NCBI GenBank assembly: GCA_003327455.1
Contig: QOQU01000005.1
Coordinates: forward strand, 248,001 to 312,000
DNA length: 64,000 nt
From: Anaerolineae bacterium
GTDB lineage: Bacteria > Chloroflexota > Anaerolineae > Anaerolineales > UBA4823
Direction: 5' to 3'
Made by a program: the position numbers and the translations under genes. The first letter of the stretch is position 1, and each line of letters begins with the position of its first letter. Below are positions 1 to 8,648 of this stretch, piece after piece. The notes under the pieces were generated by a model that was given only the letters and a program-made list of their open reading frames with translations, was not told the origin of the DNA and made no database searches.

Positions 1-168
1 GTAATGCAGGCAGCAAAAGACCGTATGATCGTCATGCATCCTTTACCGCGGGTGGGAGAGATCAGTATGGAGTTCGATAGCGATCCTCGCGCCGCCTATT
101 TCCGTCAAATGGAATATGGCTTGTATGTGCGCATGGCTTTGCTGGCCATGGTTCTGGGAAGAGCCTGA
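1..168 (+). CDS. pyrB: Aspartate carbamoyltransferase, catalytic chain (3' end only)
   Basis: C-terminal 55 residues of the ATCase catalytic subunit, which joins carbamoyl phosphate and aspartate in the second step of UMP synthesis. The reading frame enters from the left edge. It carries the family's final signature: HPLPRV, then an acidic residue pair, RAAYFRQ, and a terminal helix reading [11 protein letters not shown]. It stops 7 bases before the pyrFE start, so the genes are probably one pyr operon. Only the end of the gene is visible, so its length and any attached domain cannot be judged. Confidence 0.93.
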   Translation, partial: VMQAAKDRMIVMHPLPRVGEISMEFDSDPRAAYFRQMEYGLYVRMALLAMVLGRA

Positions 169-175
169 AAACCTG

Positions 176-1621
176 ATGAAAGCCTTTTTCGAGAAGTTAG
201 AAGAACGTTGCCGTACAGCGCATTCGCTGCTGTGTGTTGGCATTGATCCGCAAACCGAAGATCTGCCTCAGCCGACCGTAGAAGCCTTGCGACACTACTG
301 TATGGATTTAATTGAGCAATGCGCCCCTTTTGCGGCGGCTTTCAAACCCAACAGCGCCTTTTTTGAGGCATTCGGTTCTGATGGGTGGGCAGTATTGAAA
401 GAAATCATCGCTCAGGTTCCAAAGGAAATTCCTCTGATTTTAGATGTTAAGAGAGGGGATATTGCCTCTTCTGCCCAGGCTTACGCCCGGGCGGCTTTTG
501 AATGGCTGGGTGCAGATGCCGTCACGGTCAATCCCTATTTAGGCAAAGACGCGTTGGAGCCATTCTTAAGCTATACCGGGCGAGGCGCCTTTCTCCTTTG
601 CAAGACCTCCAACCCTGGGGCGAATTTCCTTCAGGAGGCGCGCCTGTATGGCGAAGGTGGGCGTGGGGAGATGCTATATGAACGCGTTGCCCAACTGGCA
701 AGTCAGCTCAATCAAAGCAGGAATGTTGGGTTGGTTGCCGGAGCAACTTACCCCGAGGCAATCGAACGCATTCGAGCCATTGTGCCAGAGATGTGGTTGT
801 TAGTGCCTGGAGTAGGTGCACAGGGAGGAGACCTGGAAGCTGCATTGCAAGCGGGATTGAGGCAGGATGGTCTGGGGATGTTAATCAATGTCTCGCGCTC
901 GATTTCGCATAGCCAAAATCGGGCGGAAGCAGCCCTACAGTTCCGAAATCAGATCAATCGATTTCGCGATCAGGTTAGCCGAAATCGCAAACTTGACTCA
1001 ATCCATTCATCTTTCCCTTCCCAATTAAAGCGAGTAGCAGACGGTTTGTTGGAGAGCGGATGCGTTCGTTTTGGTCAGTTTACCCTGAAATCGGGCATCA
1101 TCTCACCGATTTATATTGATCTACGCCGCCTGATTGGTTACCCCTCCCTGATGGTTGAGGTGGCTTCTGCCTATCTACCCATTTTGGCGCAGTTGAACTT
1201 TGACCGTCTGGCAGCCATCCCGTACGCAGCTTTGCCGATTGCAGCTGCCATTAGCCTGCAGGCGGGTTATCCATGGATATATCCCCGCCGCGAAGCCAAG
1301 GAATATGGCACGAAAGCCGAAATCGAGGGCGAATTTCAAGCAGGTGAACGGGTGGTGCTCATAGATGATCTGGCAACTACTGGTGGAAGCAAATTCGAAG
1401 GGATTGAGAAGCTGACTCAGGCCGGTTTGGTTGTCAAGGACGTGGTGGTTTTAATCGATCGCCAGTCGGGAGCAGCCGAAGCGTTGGCTGAGCGAGGCTA
1501 CGCTTTGCACAGCGTTTTCCGCCTGAGTGAATTATTGGATCATTGGCAGATGCAGGGCAAACTTGACGCTCAAACCTGTCAGCAAGTCCGCGAATTTCTG
1601 CAAAAGACAGGCCAGGCATGA
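176..1621 (+). CDS. pyrFE: Bifunctional orotidine-5'-phosphate decarboxylase / orotate phosphoribosyltransferase
   Basis: A 481-residue fusion catalysing the last two steps of UMP synthesis. Residues 1-265 are an OMP decarboxylase of the subfamily with the DVKRGD signature (Asp90, Lys92, Asp95). Residues 285-481 are an orotate phosphoribosyltransferase with the PRPP loop VVLIDDLATTGGSK at 393-406. An in-frame ATG lies 60 bases upstream, but it falls inside pyrB and would add a Cys/Trp-rich stretch foreign to the family, so I start at 176. The order decarboxylase-transferase is the reverse of the animal UMP synthase. Fusions in this order are known in cyanobacteria and kinetoplastids. Its stop overlaps the pyrD start (ATGA), which implies translational coupling. 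Confidence 0.95.
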   Translation: MKAFFEKLEERCRTAHSLLCVGIDPQTEDLPQPTVEALRHYCMDLIEQCAPFAAAFKPNSAFFEAFGSDGWAVLKEIIAQVPKEIPLILDVKRGDIASSAQAYARAAFEWLGADAVTVNPYLGKDALEPFLSYTGRGAFLLCKTSNPGANFLQEARLYGEGGRGEMLYERVAQLASQLNQSRNVGLVAGATYPEAIERIRAIVPEMWLLVPGVGAQGGDLEAALQAGLRQDGLGMLINVSRSISHSQNRAEAALQFRNQINRFRDQVSRNRKLDSIHSSFPSQLKRVADGLLESGCVRFGQFTLKSGIISPIYIDLRRLIGYPSLMVEVASAYLPILAQLNFDRLAAIPYAALPIAAAISLQAGYPWIYPRREAKEYGTKAEIEGEFQAGERVVLIDDLATTGGSKFEGIEKLTQAGLVVKDVVVLIDRQSGAAEALAERGYALHSVFRLSELLDHWQMQGKLDAQTCQQVREFLQKTGQA

Positions 1622-2655
1622 GACTTTATCCGCTGGTTCGGGAAATCCTTTTCCGCTTTGAACCCGAACTGGTTCATAAGCTGATCCTGACCTTGATTGG
1701 AACCAGCGGGCGTATCCCGCCGATTGCCTTTGTCCTGAAAAGTCTTTTTTCGGTGTCGCCTCAGCCGGTAACCTGCTTTGGAGTGACTTTCCCAAATTTC
1801 GTAGGGCTGGCAGCCGGCTATGACAAGGACGGCAGCGCCTGGCGAGGACTGGCGTGTTTGGGGTTTGGGCATATTGAAGTCGGCACCGTGACCCTCAAGC
1901 CGCAACCTGGCAATCCAAAGCCGCGTCTCTTTCGCCTGCCGGAAGCGCAAGCTCTCATCAATCGCATGGGCTTTCCAGGGCGAGGAGCAGAAGTTGTTGC
2001 CCGTCAGCTTCGCAGGCAACTTCCAACAGAAGTCATTCTGGGGGTAAATTTGGGCAAAAACAAGGATACGCCGCTGGAACGAGCTGCGGAAGATTATCTG
2101 GCATTGTTTGACATTTTTGCGCCTTTAGCAGATTATTTAGTCGTCAATGTCAGTTCTCCGAACACGGTAGGGTTGCGCCAATTGCAAGCCCGTCAGGCGT
2201 TAGAGGAACTGTTGAGCAATCTAAATCTGCGCCGGTCTCAAGCCCAACCCGAGATAGGCAGACGGATACCCATCCTGGTGAAAATCGCTCCGGACTTGAG
2301 CGATGCTGAACTGGATGATGTCCTGGACGTTATTCAGAACCAGGCTATGGATGGGGTGATCGCTACAAATACGACAATCCAACGGCAGGGATTGATCCCA
2401 GATGTTTTGAAGCTAAGCCCTCGGGCTTCCGAAAGCGGAGGATTGAGCGGCTTACCTTTGTTCTCTTTAAGTCTTTCGATGGTGAAAAAGATTCGTCGGC
2501 GGTGGGGTACAGACCTTCCGGTGATCGGCGTGGGCGGGATTATGGGCGCAGAACAGGCAAAGGCAATGTTGGAAGCAGGAGCTAATCTGCTCCAGGTCTA
2601 TACAGGGTTGGTCTATCGCGGGCCTGGTTTGGTCAGGGAGATTGTAAACCAATAG
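1618..2655 (+). CDS. pyrD: Dihydroorotate dehydrogenase, class 2 (quinone-dependent)
   Basis: Oxidises dihydroorotate to orotate, passing electrons through FMN to membrane quinone. The protein has 345 residues, normal for class 2. It has the N-terminal amphipathic helices that seat class 2 enzymes on the membrane (about residues 1-40). FMN and substrate motifs include GLAAGYDKDG near 63-72, a phosphate-binding stretch with NRMGFP near 115-120, and VNVSSPNT at 176-183, where Ser180 aligns with the class 2 catalytic serine (class 1 has Cys). It is the last gene of the pyr operon and is followed by a strong terminator. Class 2 implies a respiratory quinone pool, so the organism is not purely fermentative in its membrane chemistry. 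Confidence 0.95.
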   Translation: MRLYPLVREILFRFEPELVHKLILTLIGTSGRIPPIAFVLKSLFSVSPQPVTCFGVTFPNFVGLAAGYDKDGSAWRGLACLGFGHIEVGTVTLKPQPGNPKPRLFRLPEAQALINRMGFPGRGAEVVARQLRRQLPTEVILGVNLGKNKDTPLERAAEDYLALFDIFAPLADYLVVNVSSPNTVGLRQLQARQALEELLSNLNLRRSQAQPEIGRRIPILVKIAPDLSDAELDDVLDVIQNQAMDGVIATNTTIQRQGLIPDVLKLSPRASESGGLSGLPLFSLSLSMVKKIRRRWGTDLPVIGVGGIMGAEQAKAMLEAGANLLQVYTGLVYRGPGLVREIVNQ

Positions 2656-2672
2656 AAATTGATTCTCACCCT

Positions 2673-2711
2673 CGTCTCCTCTCCCACAACACCGGAGAGG
2701 AGACGTTTTAT
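2673..2711 (+). terminator. Rho-independent terminator of the pyr operon
   Basis: Perfect 12-bp stem (CGTCTCCTCTCC at 2673-2684 pairs with 2694-2705), 9-base loop, then TTTTAT. It follows the pyrD stop by 17 bases. It faces the end of the minus-strand glycyl radical operon; that strand lacks a U-run after the stem. Confidence 0.85.
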
Positions 2712-2761
2712 CATCCTGCTAAGGTGAGCCATTTCCGGGTTAACCTTCCATTCAGGACTCT

Positions 2762-3610
2762 TTAAAATTCCCTCACAGGCTCAAGAGGCAGCGGTGGATA
2801 GATTTGTCCCGGGGCAGGCGGCATTGAGTTGTAAACCCAATTGATCTTGACCGCCCCGCAAAGGATGCCGGCGCGGCTCTTTAGGCCCAGAAACTCACCG
2901 CGCAATAAGACATCTTCCATACTCAAAGCCAGTCCGAGAATGGCAACCGGCGTGCCACGGCGGAGTTGTTCAAGCTCTGCCCCATAGACCCGGGCAGAGA
3001 AGAGCAGGTGTTCATACCCTGCTGGTTGTGCCTGGATGACCGGGATGATCATCGGATAGCCATCCTGGTCTATATAAGCTAAAAATTTTAGCGTGTCGAG
3101 CCTGGCAAGCATTTGACGTGTCCAAAAATTGAAAACCTGGTTTTGATGGCGCAACGGGGATAAGGTTTTTGCCAGGATGGTCAATATTGCAGCGGGGATG
3201 ATCTGGTTCATTGGTAGGGGTTGACGACCGATATGGTAGAGAAGATCAAGGTAATAAACCGTGTGAACGCCAAAATAGGAGTTATAGCGGAACATCGGTA
3301 CGTTATTGTAATAGTCATATTCTGCGCCTTGTCTGGCAGTGTGGGTGAAGGTTGCCTTACCCCGCCAGAGGTCTTTCTGGAGTGTCATCATCAGAAAGCC
3401 GACTTTCGGGTTCTCACGGATATATTCTTTGCTTTTTCCCTCAGAAAACTGCCCGAAAGTCAATTGGGTGGCGGTGTTTGGTCGCAGACTGGAAATAAAT
3501 GTCAGATGAGGTAGACCGTCGGGATTAATGGTTGCCAGCAGCCCGATTTTCAGGAAGGGTTCGAGGAATTTTAGGTCTTCTTCAGAGAAAGAAGAATAGG
3601 TTGGATTCAT
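2762..3610 (-). CDS. Pyridoxamine 5'-phosphate oxidase-like flavin-fold protein
   Basis: A 282-residue soluble protein. The N-terminal half resembles the split-barrel flavin-binding fold of pyridoxamine phosphate oxidase relatives (hydrophobic strand LLATINPDGLPHLT, then a charged basic stretch and VGFLMMT). The second half looks like a further beta-rich domain with similar strand rhythm (FLAYIDQDGYPMIIPV), so this may be a tandem split barrel. It is the last gene of the glycyl radical operon, and its ATG overlaps the activase stop by 4 bases, so the two are probably made together. I infer a flavin- or haem-based accessory role (redox repair, or turnover of substrate or product). No specific reaction can be named. 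Membership in the superfamily is fairly secure; the function is not. Confidence 0.7.
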   Translation of the reverse strand: MNPTYSSFSEEDLKFLEPFLKIGLLATINPDGLPHLTFISSLRPNTATQLTFGQFSEGKSKEYIRENPKVGFLMMTLQKDLWRGKATFTHTARQGAEYDYYNNVPMFRYNSYFGVHTVYYLDLLYHIGRQPLPMNQIIPAAILTILAKTLSPLRHQNQVFNFWTRQMLARLDTLKFLAYIDQDGYPMIIPVIQAQPAGYEHLLFSARVYGAELEQLRRGTPVAILGLALSMEDVLLRGEFLGLKSRAGILCGAVKINWVYNSMPPAPGQIYPPLPLEPVREF

Positions 3611-4593
3611 AGGACTTCTCCTTCAGGGTCAAGAACTTCAACACGAGTTGCACCGCTGGGGATGATCAGCTCGGATGGAAACCCCGACGCCCGGGCAGCC
3701 TCCGTCAGAGTTGCCAGTTCCTCTGCGGTCAGAAGAGGGGTGTATTGATATTCCCATTCCATTCCCAGACGGCGGTATTTATCCCGGCAGAGGTTGTTAA
3801 AGGCGCAAAGTTCCCAGCGCATCACTTTACCGGTCAGGTTCTGAACCAGGAATGCGCCAATGCCTAGCAGATTATCGGGGCGGGCGGTTGCGCCTGGGAT
3901 AAGCGGCGTGCGTACCCATAAGTGCAGAGTTGGGAAATGATCCATCCATTTACCGATTTGAATCAGATTCTGCAGGATGCGCCGGTTGCCTTGGGAAGTG
4001 AAGCGACGGTGTTTTTCTTCATCTATTTCTTTGATATCGTAGAGCAACCAATCGGTATAGGGCAGGATTTTCTCGAATGCTGTAGCCGAAATCATTCCAC
4101 AGGTGTCGAAGGCGGTAGAAATATGTTCTGATTTGAGACGGCGAAAGAATTCAGCCACAAAGTCGGGTTGTAAGCCGGGTTCTCCGCCGGATGCTGTCAC
4201 TCCCCCGCCGGAAGTCTCGTAGTAACTGCGATCTTTGAGCACTTCGAAAAGCAGTTCCTCAAGAGTTATTGTGCGTCCGAGCATCTCTAAAGCATTTGCC
4301 GGACAGGCTTCTACGCATTTGCCGCAAGCCAGACAATATTCACGGCTGATACGCAGGCTGCCATCCGCGGCGCGGCTTAAATTGCCGTTTGGGCAGGTTT
4401 GGATACAGGTGCTGCATCCTATGCAACGGGTTTCCAACCATTGGATTTGGGATTTGACGGACATGCTCTCCGGGTTGTGACACCACGTGCACCGCAGAGG
4501 ACAGCCTTTGAAGAACACCGTCGTGCGAATACCGGGGCCATCTTCAGTGGAGAAACGTTGCAGGTGAAGAATTCGAGCGGTGAGGACACTCAT
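3607..4593 (-). CDS. Glycyl radical enzyme activating enzyme (radical SAM)
   Basis: 328 residues. It abstracts a hydrogen from the glycyl radical enzyme, using S-adenosylmethionine cleaved at a 4Fe-4S cluster. The radical SAM motif is Cx3Cx2C at Cys31, Cys35 and Cys38. An inserted ferredoxin-like domain holds two more 4Fe-4S motifs (Cys57/60/63/67 and Cys87/90/93/97). This insertion is typical of activases for decarboxylase, eliminase and benzylsuccinate-type enzymes and is absent from the short pyruvate formate-lyase activase. The TEDGPGIRT stretch before the cluster is characteristic. It starts 6 bases after the partner enzyme stops and overlaps the next gene. The extra clusters and location make its pairing with the neighbour confident. 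Confidence 0.93.
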   Translation of the reverse strand: MSVLTARILHLQRFSTEDGPGIRTTVFFKGCPLRCTWCHNPESMSVKSQIQWLETRCIGCSTCIQTCPNGNLSRAADGSLRISREYCLACGKCVEACPANALEMLGRTITLEELLFEVLKDRSYYETSGGGVTASGGEPGLQPDFVAEFFRRLKSEHISTAFDTCGMISATAFEKILPYTDWLLYDIKEIDEEKHRRFTSQGNRRILQNLIQIGKWMDHFPTLHLWVRTPLIPGATARPDNLLGIGAFLVQNLTGKVMRWELCAFNNLCRDKYRRLGMEWEYQYTPLLTAEELATLTEAARASGFPSELIIPSGATRVEVLDPEGEVL

Positions 4594-4599
4594 AGGGGC

Positions 4600-7122
4600 T
4601 TACATCCGATGAGCTTCGCGAGCGATGATTTCATCTTGCAGTTCTTTACCGATCGAGGTGAAATACGCGTTATAGCCAGTTACCCGCACCAACAGATGGC
4701 GGTAATTCTCCGGGTGCTTTTGGGCATCGCGCAGGATGTCGGCGTCAATCAGGTTGATTTGCAAGGCAGTGCCGCCGTTCTCTATATACCCGCGCAGGAA
4801 GGCTTTGAATTTTTGACGATGCTCAGGATCGCGCAGCAAGGAAGGGCTAAAGGTCATGGTGTGACTACCGCCGTTGGGAAGATAGTTGATATACTTCTCC
4901 CAGTCGCCGCCTCCATTTTTGCTCTTACCACCCAGGGCTTTGCCTACCGAGTTGACGTTTGCGGTTGGGCCATTGATGTCAGCACCGTTCGAGGGGCATA
5001 GGGCATTCGAGAGGAATTTACCCTTTGGGCGACCATCAGGGCTGGCGGGCAAGATGTATGAATCACCAACCCAGTAATTCCAGGAGAGCATCCCCGGGCG
5101 CATTTGTCTGCCTGTCCAGCGGGTTTTGTACTTCCAGGTTTCTTCCGTCCACAATTCCATTACCCGGCGTGCCATTTCATCAGCCTGGTCATCATCGCGG
5201 CCGTACTTCGGGGCTTTATTCAAAGCCTGGGCCTGTAATATTTCATGACCAATCCAATTGTCCTTGAGCGCCTGGATGAGCTGAGCCATACTGCATATTT
5301 TCTGATCATAAACCAGATGCTTGATCGCCAGGAGCGAGTCGACGGTGGTTGCAAAGGTGACTCCTTCAATGGTAGCAAACCACAGCTCAGGTCCGCCTTG
5401 GGTGATGTCCAGGGCTTTTTCGGCGCAACCTCTCACCAGACAAGAGAGATAAGGGGTTGGGGAAAACGTGGCAATCACCCGTTCGGTTTGCTCGAAGAGT
5501 TCAACGATTTTCCTGACAATAAAAGCGGTTTGGGTGGCATAAGCTTGCCAGAACTCTTCGAAGGTTTTAAATTGGGTTGCATCTCCAGTGTCGGGACCAA
5601 AGCGGACGGGTGGGTCAGTCTTGCCGGTCATTTCATCGGTAAAGGGAATTAAATCATAACCGCCGGTCAGGGCTAACTCAACCGCTTTGAGCAAATTTAG
5701 ATTCAAGTCCACCGTGCCGGAGCGATCGTTGCCGACCATTGTGTTTTCCAAACAGCCAACCGGTGCGTATTCATAGACATTGCTCTCGTTGATCAAATGT
5801 TCTACTCGGGCTTTCCTTGCTTCTCTGAGCATCCCTGCCATGGAACGTTCGTCAAAGTTGAGCAGGAAGGGTGAACCCTGACTGGATGCTATCATCTCGA
5901 TCAGCTTGTCGAGCAGTTCATCGGGAGTATTACGGTGCAGCCTTACATTGGGTTTTGGCTCCAGGATGGGTGACATTTCATCGATTACTTCCAGGATTGC
6001 GTAGGTCAGGTCATTGGTCATATCGCGCCCACCGGCTCCCATTCCCGAAAGCGTTAGCAGTTGACCATAGCCGGCCGTGATGCCCTGATTGCCGCCCGTG
6101 CGGATCAGATTATCGTACGCTGTATTGCAATGAATCCAAAAGCACTTTAAAATTTCTTTGCCGAACTCTCGATCCATCCCTTCATCCAGAGATTTTTTCC
6201 ACAACGGGTAAAGAACTTGATCGATGCGACCGAAGGATAGACCAGGTCCTGGGTAATTTTCTTCGCTCATAATCAGCATGTGCGTTAACCACAGGGATTG
6301 CACTGCTTCCCAAAAGGTTTGGGCGGGCTCCCAGGGCACGCGAGCAAGATTTTCTGCCATTTGCAAGAGCTCGGCTTTCCGAATCTTATCCTGCTCTTGT
6401 TCAGCAAGTTGCAAACAAACCTGGCGGTATTTCTGAGCGACATCGCGAGCCATCGTGGCTGCCGTTAACATGGCGCGCAATTGGGCGCCTTTGCGTCCTT
6501 TTTGTTCTTCAGGCGGCAGTGCCTTGTAGCGTTCCTCCAATTCGGTGTAGATATCCTTCCAACCCTTCTGGATGACGCGAGCGTAATCTGGAATCAGATG
6601 TCCGCCGGTGCAACCGGCGTTGCCGTAGCCATGATCGTGGAACCACTTAACCGCCTGGCGGGTGCCGTTCTTGCCATAAACCATTTTCTCGTAAGCTTTG
6701 GCTTCAGCTTTATTCAAACAGGTAGAGGTCTGCACATTAAAGCGTGCTCCGGCGATCAGGTCGCCGGGCAGGATTTCATGCGGCAGATAGTTCACCATGA
6801 CCTCTTTTACAAACCATGCCCGACGTTCCGGTAGACTCCATTTCCAGAATTCGGGATGGAGCTTCACCGGGCGAGCATTTTGGATAAAACACGATCGGAA
6901 GGTTTGGAAAAAGGTATAGGTCTCGGGGACGATGTAGTAGGAGATTTCTTCAAATTGAAAGTCCCAGGGTGTGCCGGTTGTCCATGCCGTCGCTTCGTTG
7001 TTCCAGCGTCGTTTTACACCTTGAAAGTAATAATCTCTCAACCATTGAATGCGCGGCGAAAGGTTATAAGGGGTCTTGATCGAATATTTTGCTTTCGGTG
7101 TTTCGCAGGTCAGGGTTGCCAT
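4600..7122 (-). CDS. Glycyl radical enzyme, eliminase/decarboxylase type, substrate unknown
   Basis: 840 residues, the usual size for this superfamily. The catalytic cysteine is Cys457 in the motif GCLE, giving the Cys-x-Glu pair (Glu459) seen in glycerol and choline-type eliminases and in arylacetate decarboxylases. True pyruvate formate-lyase has Cys-Cys, and benzylsuccinate synthase lacks that Glu. The radical site is Gly816 in RVTGYNAYF, 24 residues from the end. A GH..PDY motif near 174 is also conserved in the family. A strong GGAGG lies 6 bases before the ATG, so this start is well supported although it overlaps the regulator gene by 59 bases. The next gene is its activase. It is oxygen sensitive by nature, so it implies anaerobic growth. 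Substrate remains open: arylacetate decarboxylation, C-N or C-O cleavage and related eliminations are all possible. Confidence 0.93.
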   Translation of the reverse strand: MATLTCETPKAKYSIKTPYNLSPRIQWLRDYYFQGVKRRWNNEATAWTTGTPWDFQFEEISYYIVPETYTFFQTFRSCFIQNARPVKLHPEFWKWSLPERRAWFVKEVMVNYLPHEILPGDLIAGARFNVQTSTCLNKAEAKAYEKMVYGKNGTRQAVKWFHDHGYGNAGCTGGHLIPDYARVIQKGWKDIYTELEERYKALPPEEQKGRKGAQLRAMLTAATMARDVAQKYRQVCLQLAEQEQDKIRKAELLQMAENLARVPWEPAQTFWEAVQSLWLTHMLIMSEENYPGPGLSFGRIDQVLYPLWKKSLDEGMDREFGKEILKCFWIHCNTAYDNLIRTGGNQGITAGYGQLLTLSGMGAGGRDMTNDLTYAILEVIDEMSPILEPKPNVRLHRNTPDELLDKLIEMIASSQGSPFLLNFDERSMAGMLREARKARVEHLINESNVYEYAPVGCLENTMVGNDRSGTVDLNLNLLKAVELALTGGYDLIPFTDEMTGKTDPPVRFGPDTGDATQFKTFEEFWQAYATQTAFIVRKIVELFEQTERVIATFSPTPYLSCLVRGCAEKALDITQGGPELWFATIEGVTFATTVDSLLAIKHLVYDQKICSMAQLIQALKDNWIGHEILQAQALNKAPKYGRDDDQADEMARRVMELWTEETWKYKTRWTGRQMRPGMLSWNYWVGDSYILPASPDGRPKGKFLSNALCPSNGADINGPTANVNSVGKALGGKSKNGGGDWEKYINYLPNGGSHTMTFSPSLLRDPEHRQKFKAFLRGYIENGGTALQINLIDADILRDAQKHPENYRHLLVRVTGYNAYFTSIGKELQDEIIAREAHRM

Positions 7123-7858
7123 TTTTTCCTCCAGAAAGGGACAAAAGGTGGCGGGCGCCGTGATTTAACATTTCAGTCATGATCATTGCCGAGATATGAG
7201 GATTCAGGTTTTGGATCGCCTGAACGAGTTGACGATGGAAGTCGAAGACTTCCTCAATGATTTTCTTGCCCAGATAATGCTTGAAGAAGCGGCTGGTCAG
7301 GTTGGTATAAACCGGTTTGAAGGAGTTGATCACCAGGGGATAAACCAGATTCCCCGAAGCAATGGCGACCAGTTGATGAAACCTGAAATCGATTTCTGCC
7401 AGCGCCTGGACATCCTGGCGATTAACCTGTCGTTCCTGTTCGAGCAAGACTTGAAATTGCTCGAGATGTGCCGGGGTGCGGTGAATGGCTGCCAGCCGGG
7501 CTGTTTCCACTTCCATTAGAAGGCGCATTTGCAGGAGACTCTCTAAGAACGGTTGGTCAAGCTCACCATTATGATAGGAGATCAGTGCAGTTAACATCGC
7601 TAACGAGCCGCTGGTGCGGAAATCGCTAACGAACACCCCGCGGCGAGGAACAATGGTGACCAACCCTTTACTGGCTAAATCCACCAGAGCTTCATGCAGC
7701 ACGGGACGGCTGACGCCCAGTTGTTCCGCAAGGCGTCTTTCGGGAGGCAGTGCTTGCCCAATCTTCAATTTGCCCGAAAGGATGAGTTCCTGGAGCTTGT
7801 TGACACAGGCTTCTTTTAGGCTTTGCACTTGAATGGGTTCAATAAGCGATTCCACCAT
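7064..7858 (-). CDS. FadR-subfamily GntR transcriptional regulator
   Basis: 264 residues. It has an N-terminal winged helix (about 12-80, with the GntR signature PPERRLAEQLGVSRP) and an all-helical FCD ligand-binding domain after residue 95, where a spaced set of Asp/His residues would hold a metal and a carboxylate ligand. FadR-type FCD regulators usually sense organic acids made or used by the linked enzyme. It is the first gene of the operon, overlaps the glycyl radical enzyme start, and has a matching palindromic operator just before its own start codon. I infer autoregulation together with the enzyme, lifted by the substrate or product. Confidence 0.9.
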   Translation of the reverse strand: MVESLIEPIQVQSLKEACVNKLQELILSGKLKIGQALPPERRLAEQLGVSRPVLHEALVDLASKGLVTIVPRRGVFVSDFRTSGSLAMLTALISYHNGELDQPFLESLLQMRLLMEVETARLAAIHRTPAHLEQFQVLLEQERQVNRQDVQALAEIDFRFHQLVAIASGNLVYPLVINSFKPVYTNLTSRFFKHYLGKKIIEEVFDFHRQLVQAIQNLNPHISAMIMTEMLNHGARHLLSLSGGKNGNPDLRNTESKIFDQDPL

Positions 7859-7865
7859 TCCTCCT

Positions 7866-7878
7866 GTGGTAAAACCAC
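7866..7878. promoter_or_regulatory. FadR/GntR-type operator
   Basis: Perfect palindrome GTGGTAAAACCAC, containing the TGGT-N3-ACCA core typical of FadR-subfamily operators. It lies immediately upstream of the ribosome binding site (AGGAGG) of the regulator gene and downstream of a predicted promoter, a roadblock position that suits autorepression. Confidence 0.7.
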
Positions 7879-7894
7879 CAGCCAGGCTAAAGAT

Positions 7895-7923
7895 ACTGTA
7901 TCAAAAATCCAGACCAAAATCAA
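7895..7923 (-). promoter_or_regulatory. Predicted sigma-70 promoter of the glycyl radical operon
   Basis: On the minus strand, TTGATT (7918-7923) and TACAGT (7895-7900) are separated by 17 bases. The transcription start would fall just before the FadR-type operator. It lies inside the 112-base gap after the transporter operon, so the regulator and enzyme genes can be transcribed independently of it. Confidence 0.5.
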
Positions 7924-7970
7924 GTCTGACAAATGTCATGTATTTAAGAGTGGTTTGCCAACGTTTTGGA

Positions 7971-8648
7971 CTAACTTTCCCCTACCGCCGATAAGCCCGG
8001 CAGGCGGGTGCGCCGTTCCAGCCATTTCATGATGGCATCTACCAGATAAACCAGGACAAGGTAAAGAATGGCAACTGCTAAATAGGAACTGATCGGATCA
8101 TAGGTGCGCGAGGCAATCAATTTGGCACGGGTCATTAACTCCGGCACAGCAATGAGGAAAACGACCGAAGTGGCTTTGAGCAGGGAGACCGGCTCGTTTG
8201 CCCAGGCCGGGATGGCGAGGCGTAAAGCCTGGGGGAGAATGATATAAAAGACTGCCTTCCACTTGGACATGCCGATGGCGCGGGCAGCTAACATCTGCCC
8301 TTCGCCGATGGCGAGAATCGAACCGCGCAGGTATTCTGCCTGATAGGCGCCTGAATTTAGACCCAGCGCCAGGAAGGCAGACCATTCACGGCTGAGGGTG
8401 ATCCCCAAACCTGGCAAACCATAGTAGAGTAAAAATACCTGTACCAACAAGGGGGTGCCACGAAATAGTTCGATATAGGCGATTGCCAGGTTGCGCCAAA
8501 GCCTGCCTCCATAGGTGCGCGCCAGGGTTGCGGCCAGTCCCAGGATAAAACCTGCCAGAACCCCCTCGGCAGTCAGGAGCAGAGTCATCCCCATTCCACT
8601 CAGCAGATCTGGAAGAAAGCGAACGAAAAACTCAAGAAAAGCAATCAT
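7971..8648 (-). CDS. Amino acid ABC transporter permease (His/Glu/Gln type)
   Basis: 225 residues with about five hydrophobic segments and the PAAT-family permease core. The EAA loop that docks on the ATPase reads roughly [20 protein letters not shown] (near 120-140). Its start overlaps the ATPase stop by 4 bases. It forms a heterodimeric channel with the second permease upstream. Substrate follows the binding protein and is an amino acid of polar type. It is the last gene of the transport operon, directly before the glycyl radical operon on the same strand, so the transported compound could feed that enzyme; this is inference from position alone. Confidence 0.9.
   Translation of the reverse strand: MIAFLEFFVRFLPDLLSGMGMTLLLTAEGVLAGFILGLAATLARTYGGRLWRNLAIAYIELFRGTPLLVQVFLLYYGLPGLGITLSREWSAFLALGLNSGAYQAEYLRGSILAIGEGQMLAARAIGMSKWKAVFYIILPQALRLAIPAWANEPVSLLKATSVVFLIAVPELMTRAKLIASRTYDPISSYLAVAILYLVLVYLVDAIMKWLERRTRLPGLSAVGES

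Noticed and set aside
1579-2019. 146-codon minus-strand frame within pyrD
   Set aside because: It is antisense to a conserved enzyme and has no start signal or motif.
4399-5001. 200-codon plus-strand frame across the activase/enzyme junction
   Set aside because: It runs antisense to two well-supported genes and shows no recognisable domain.
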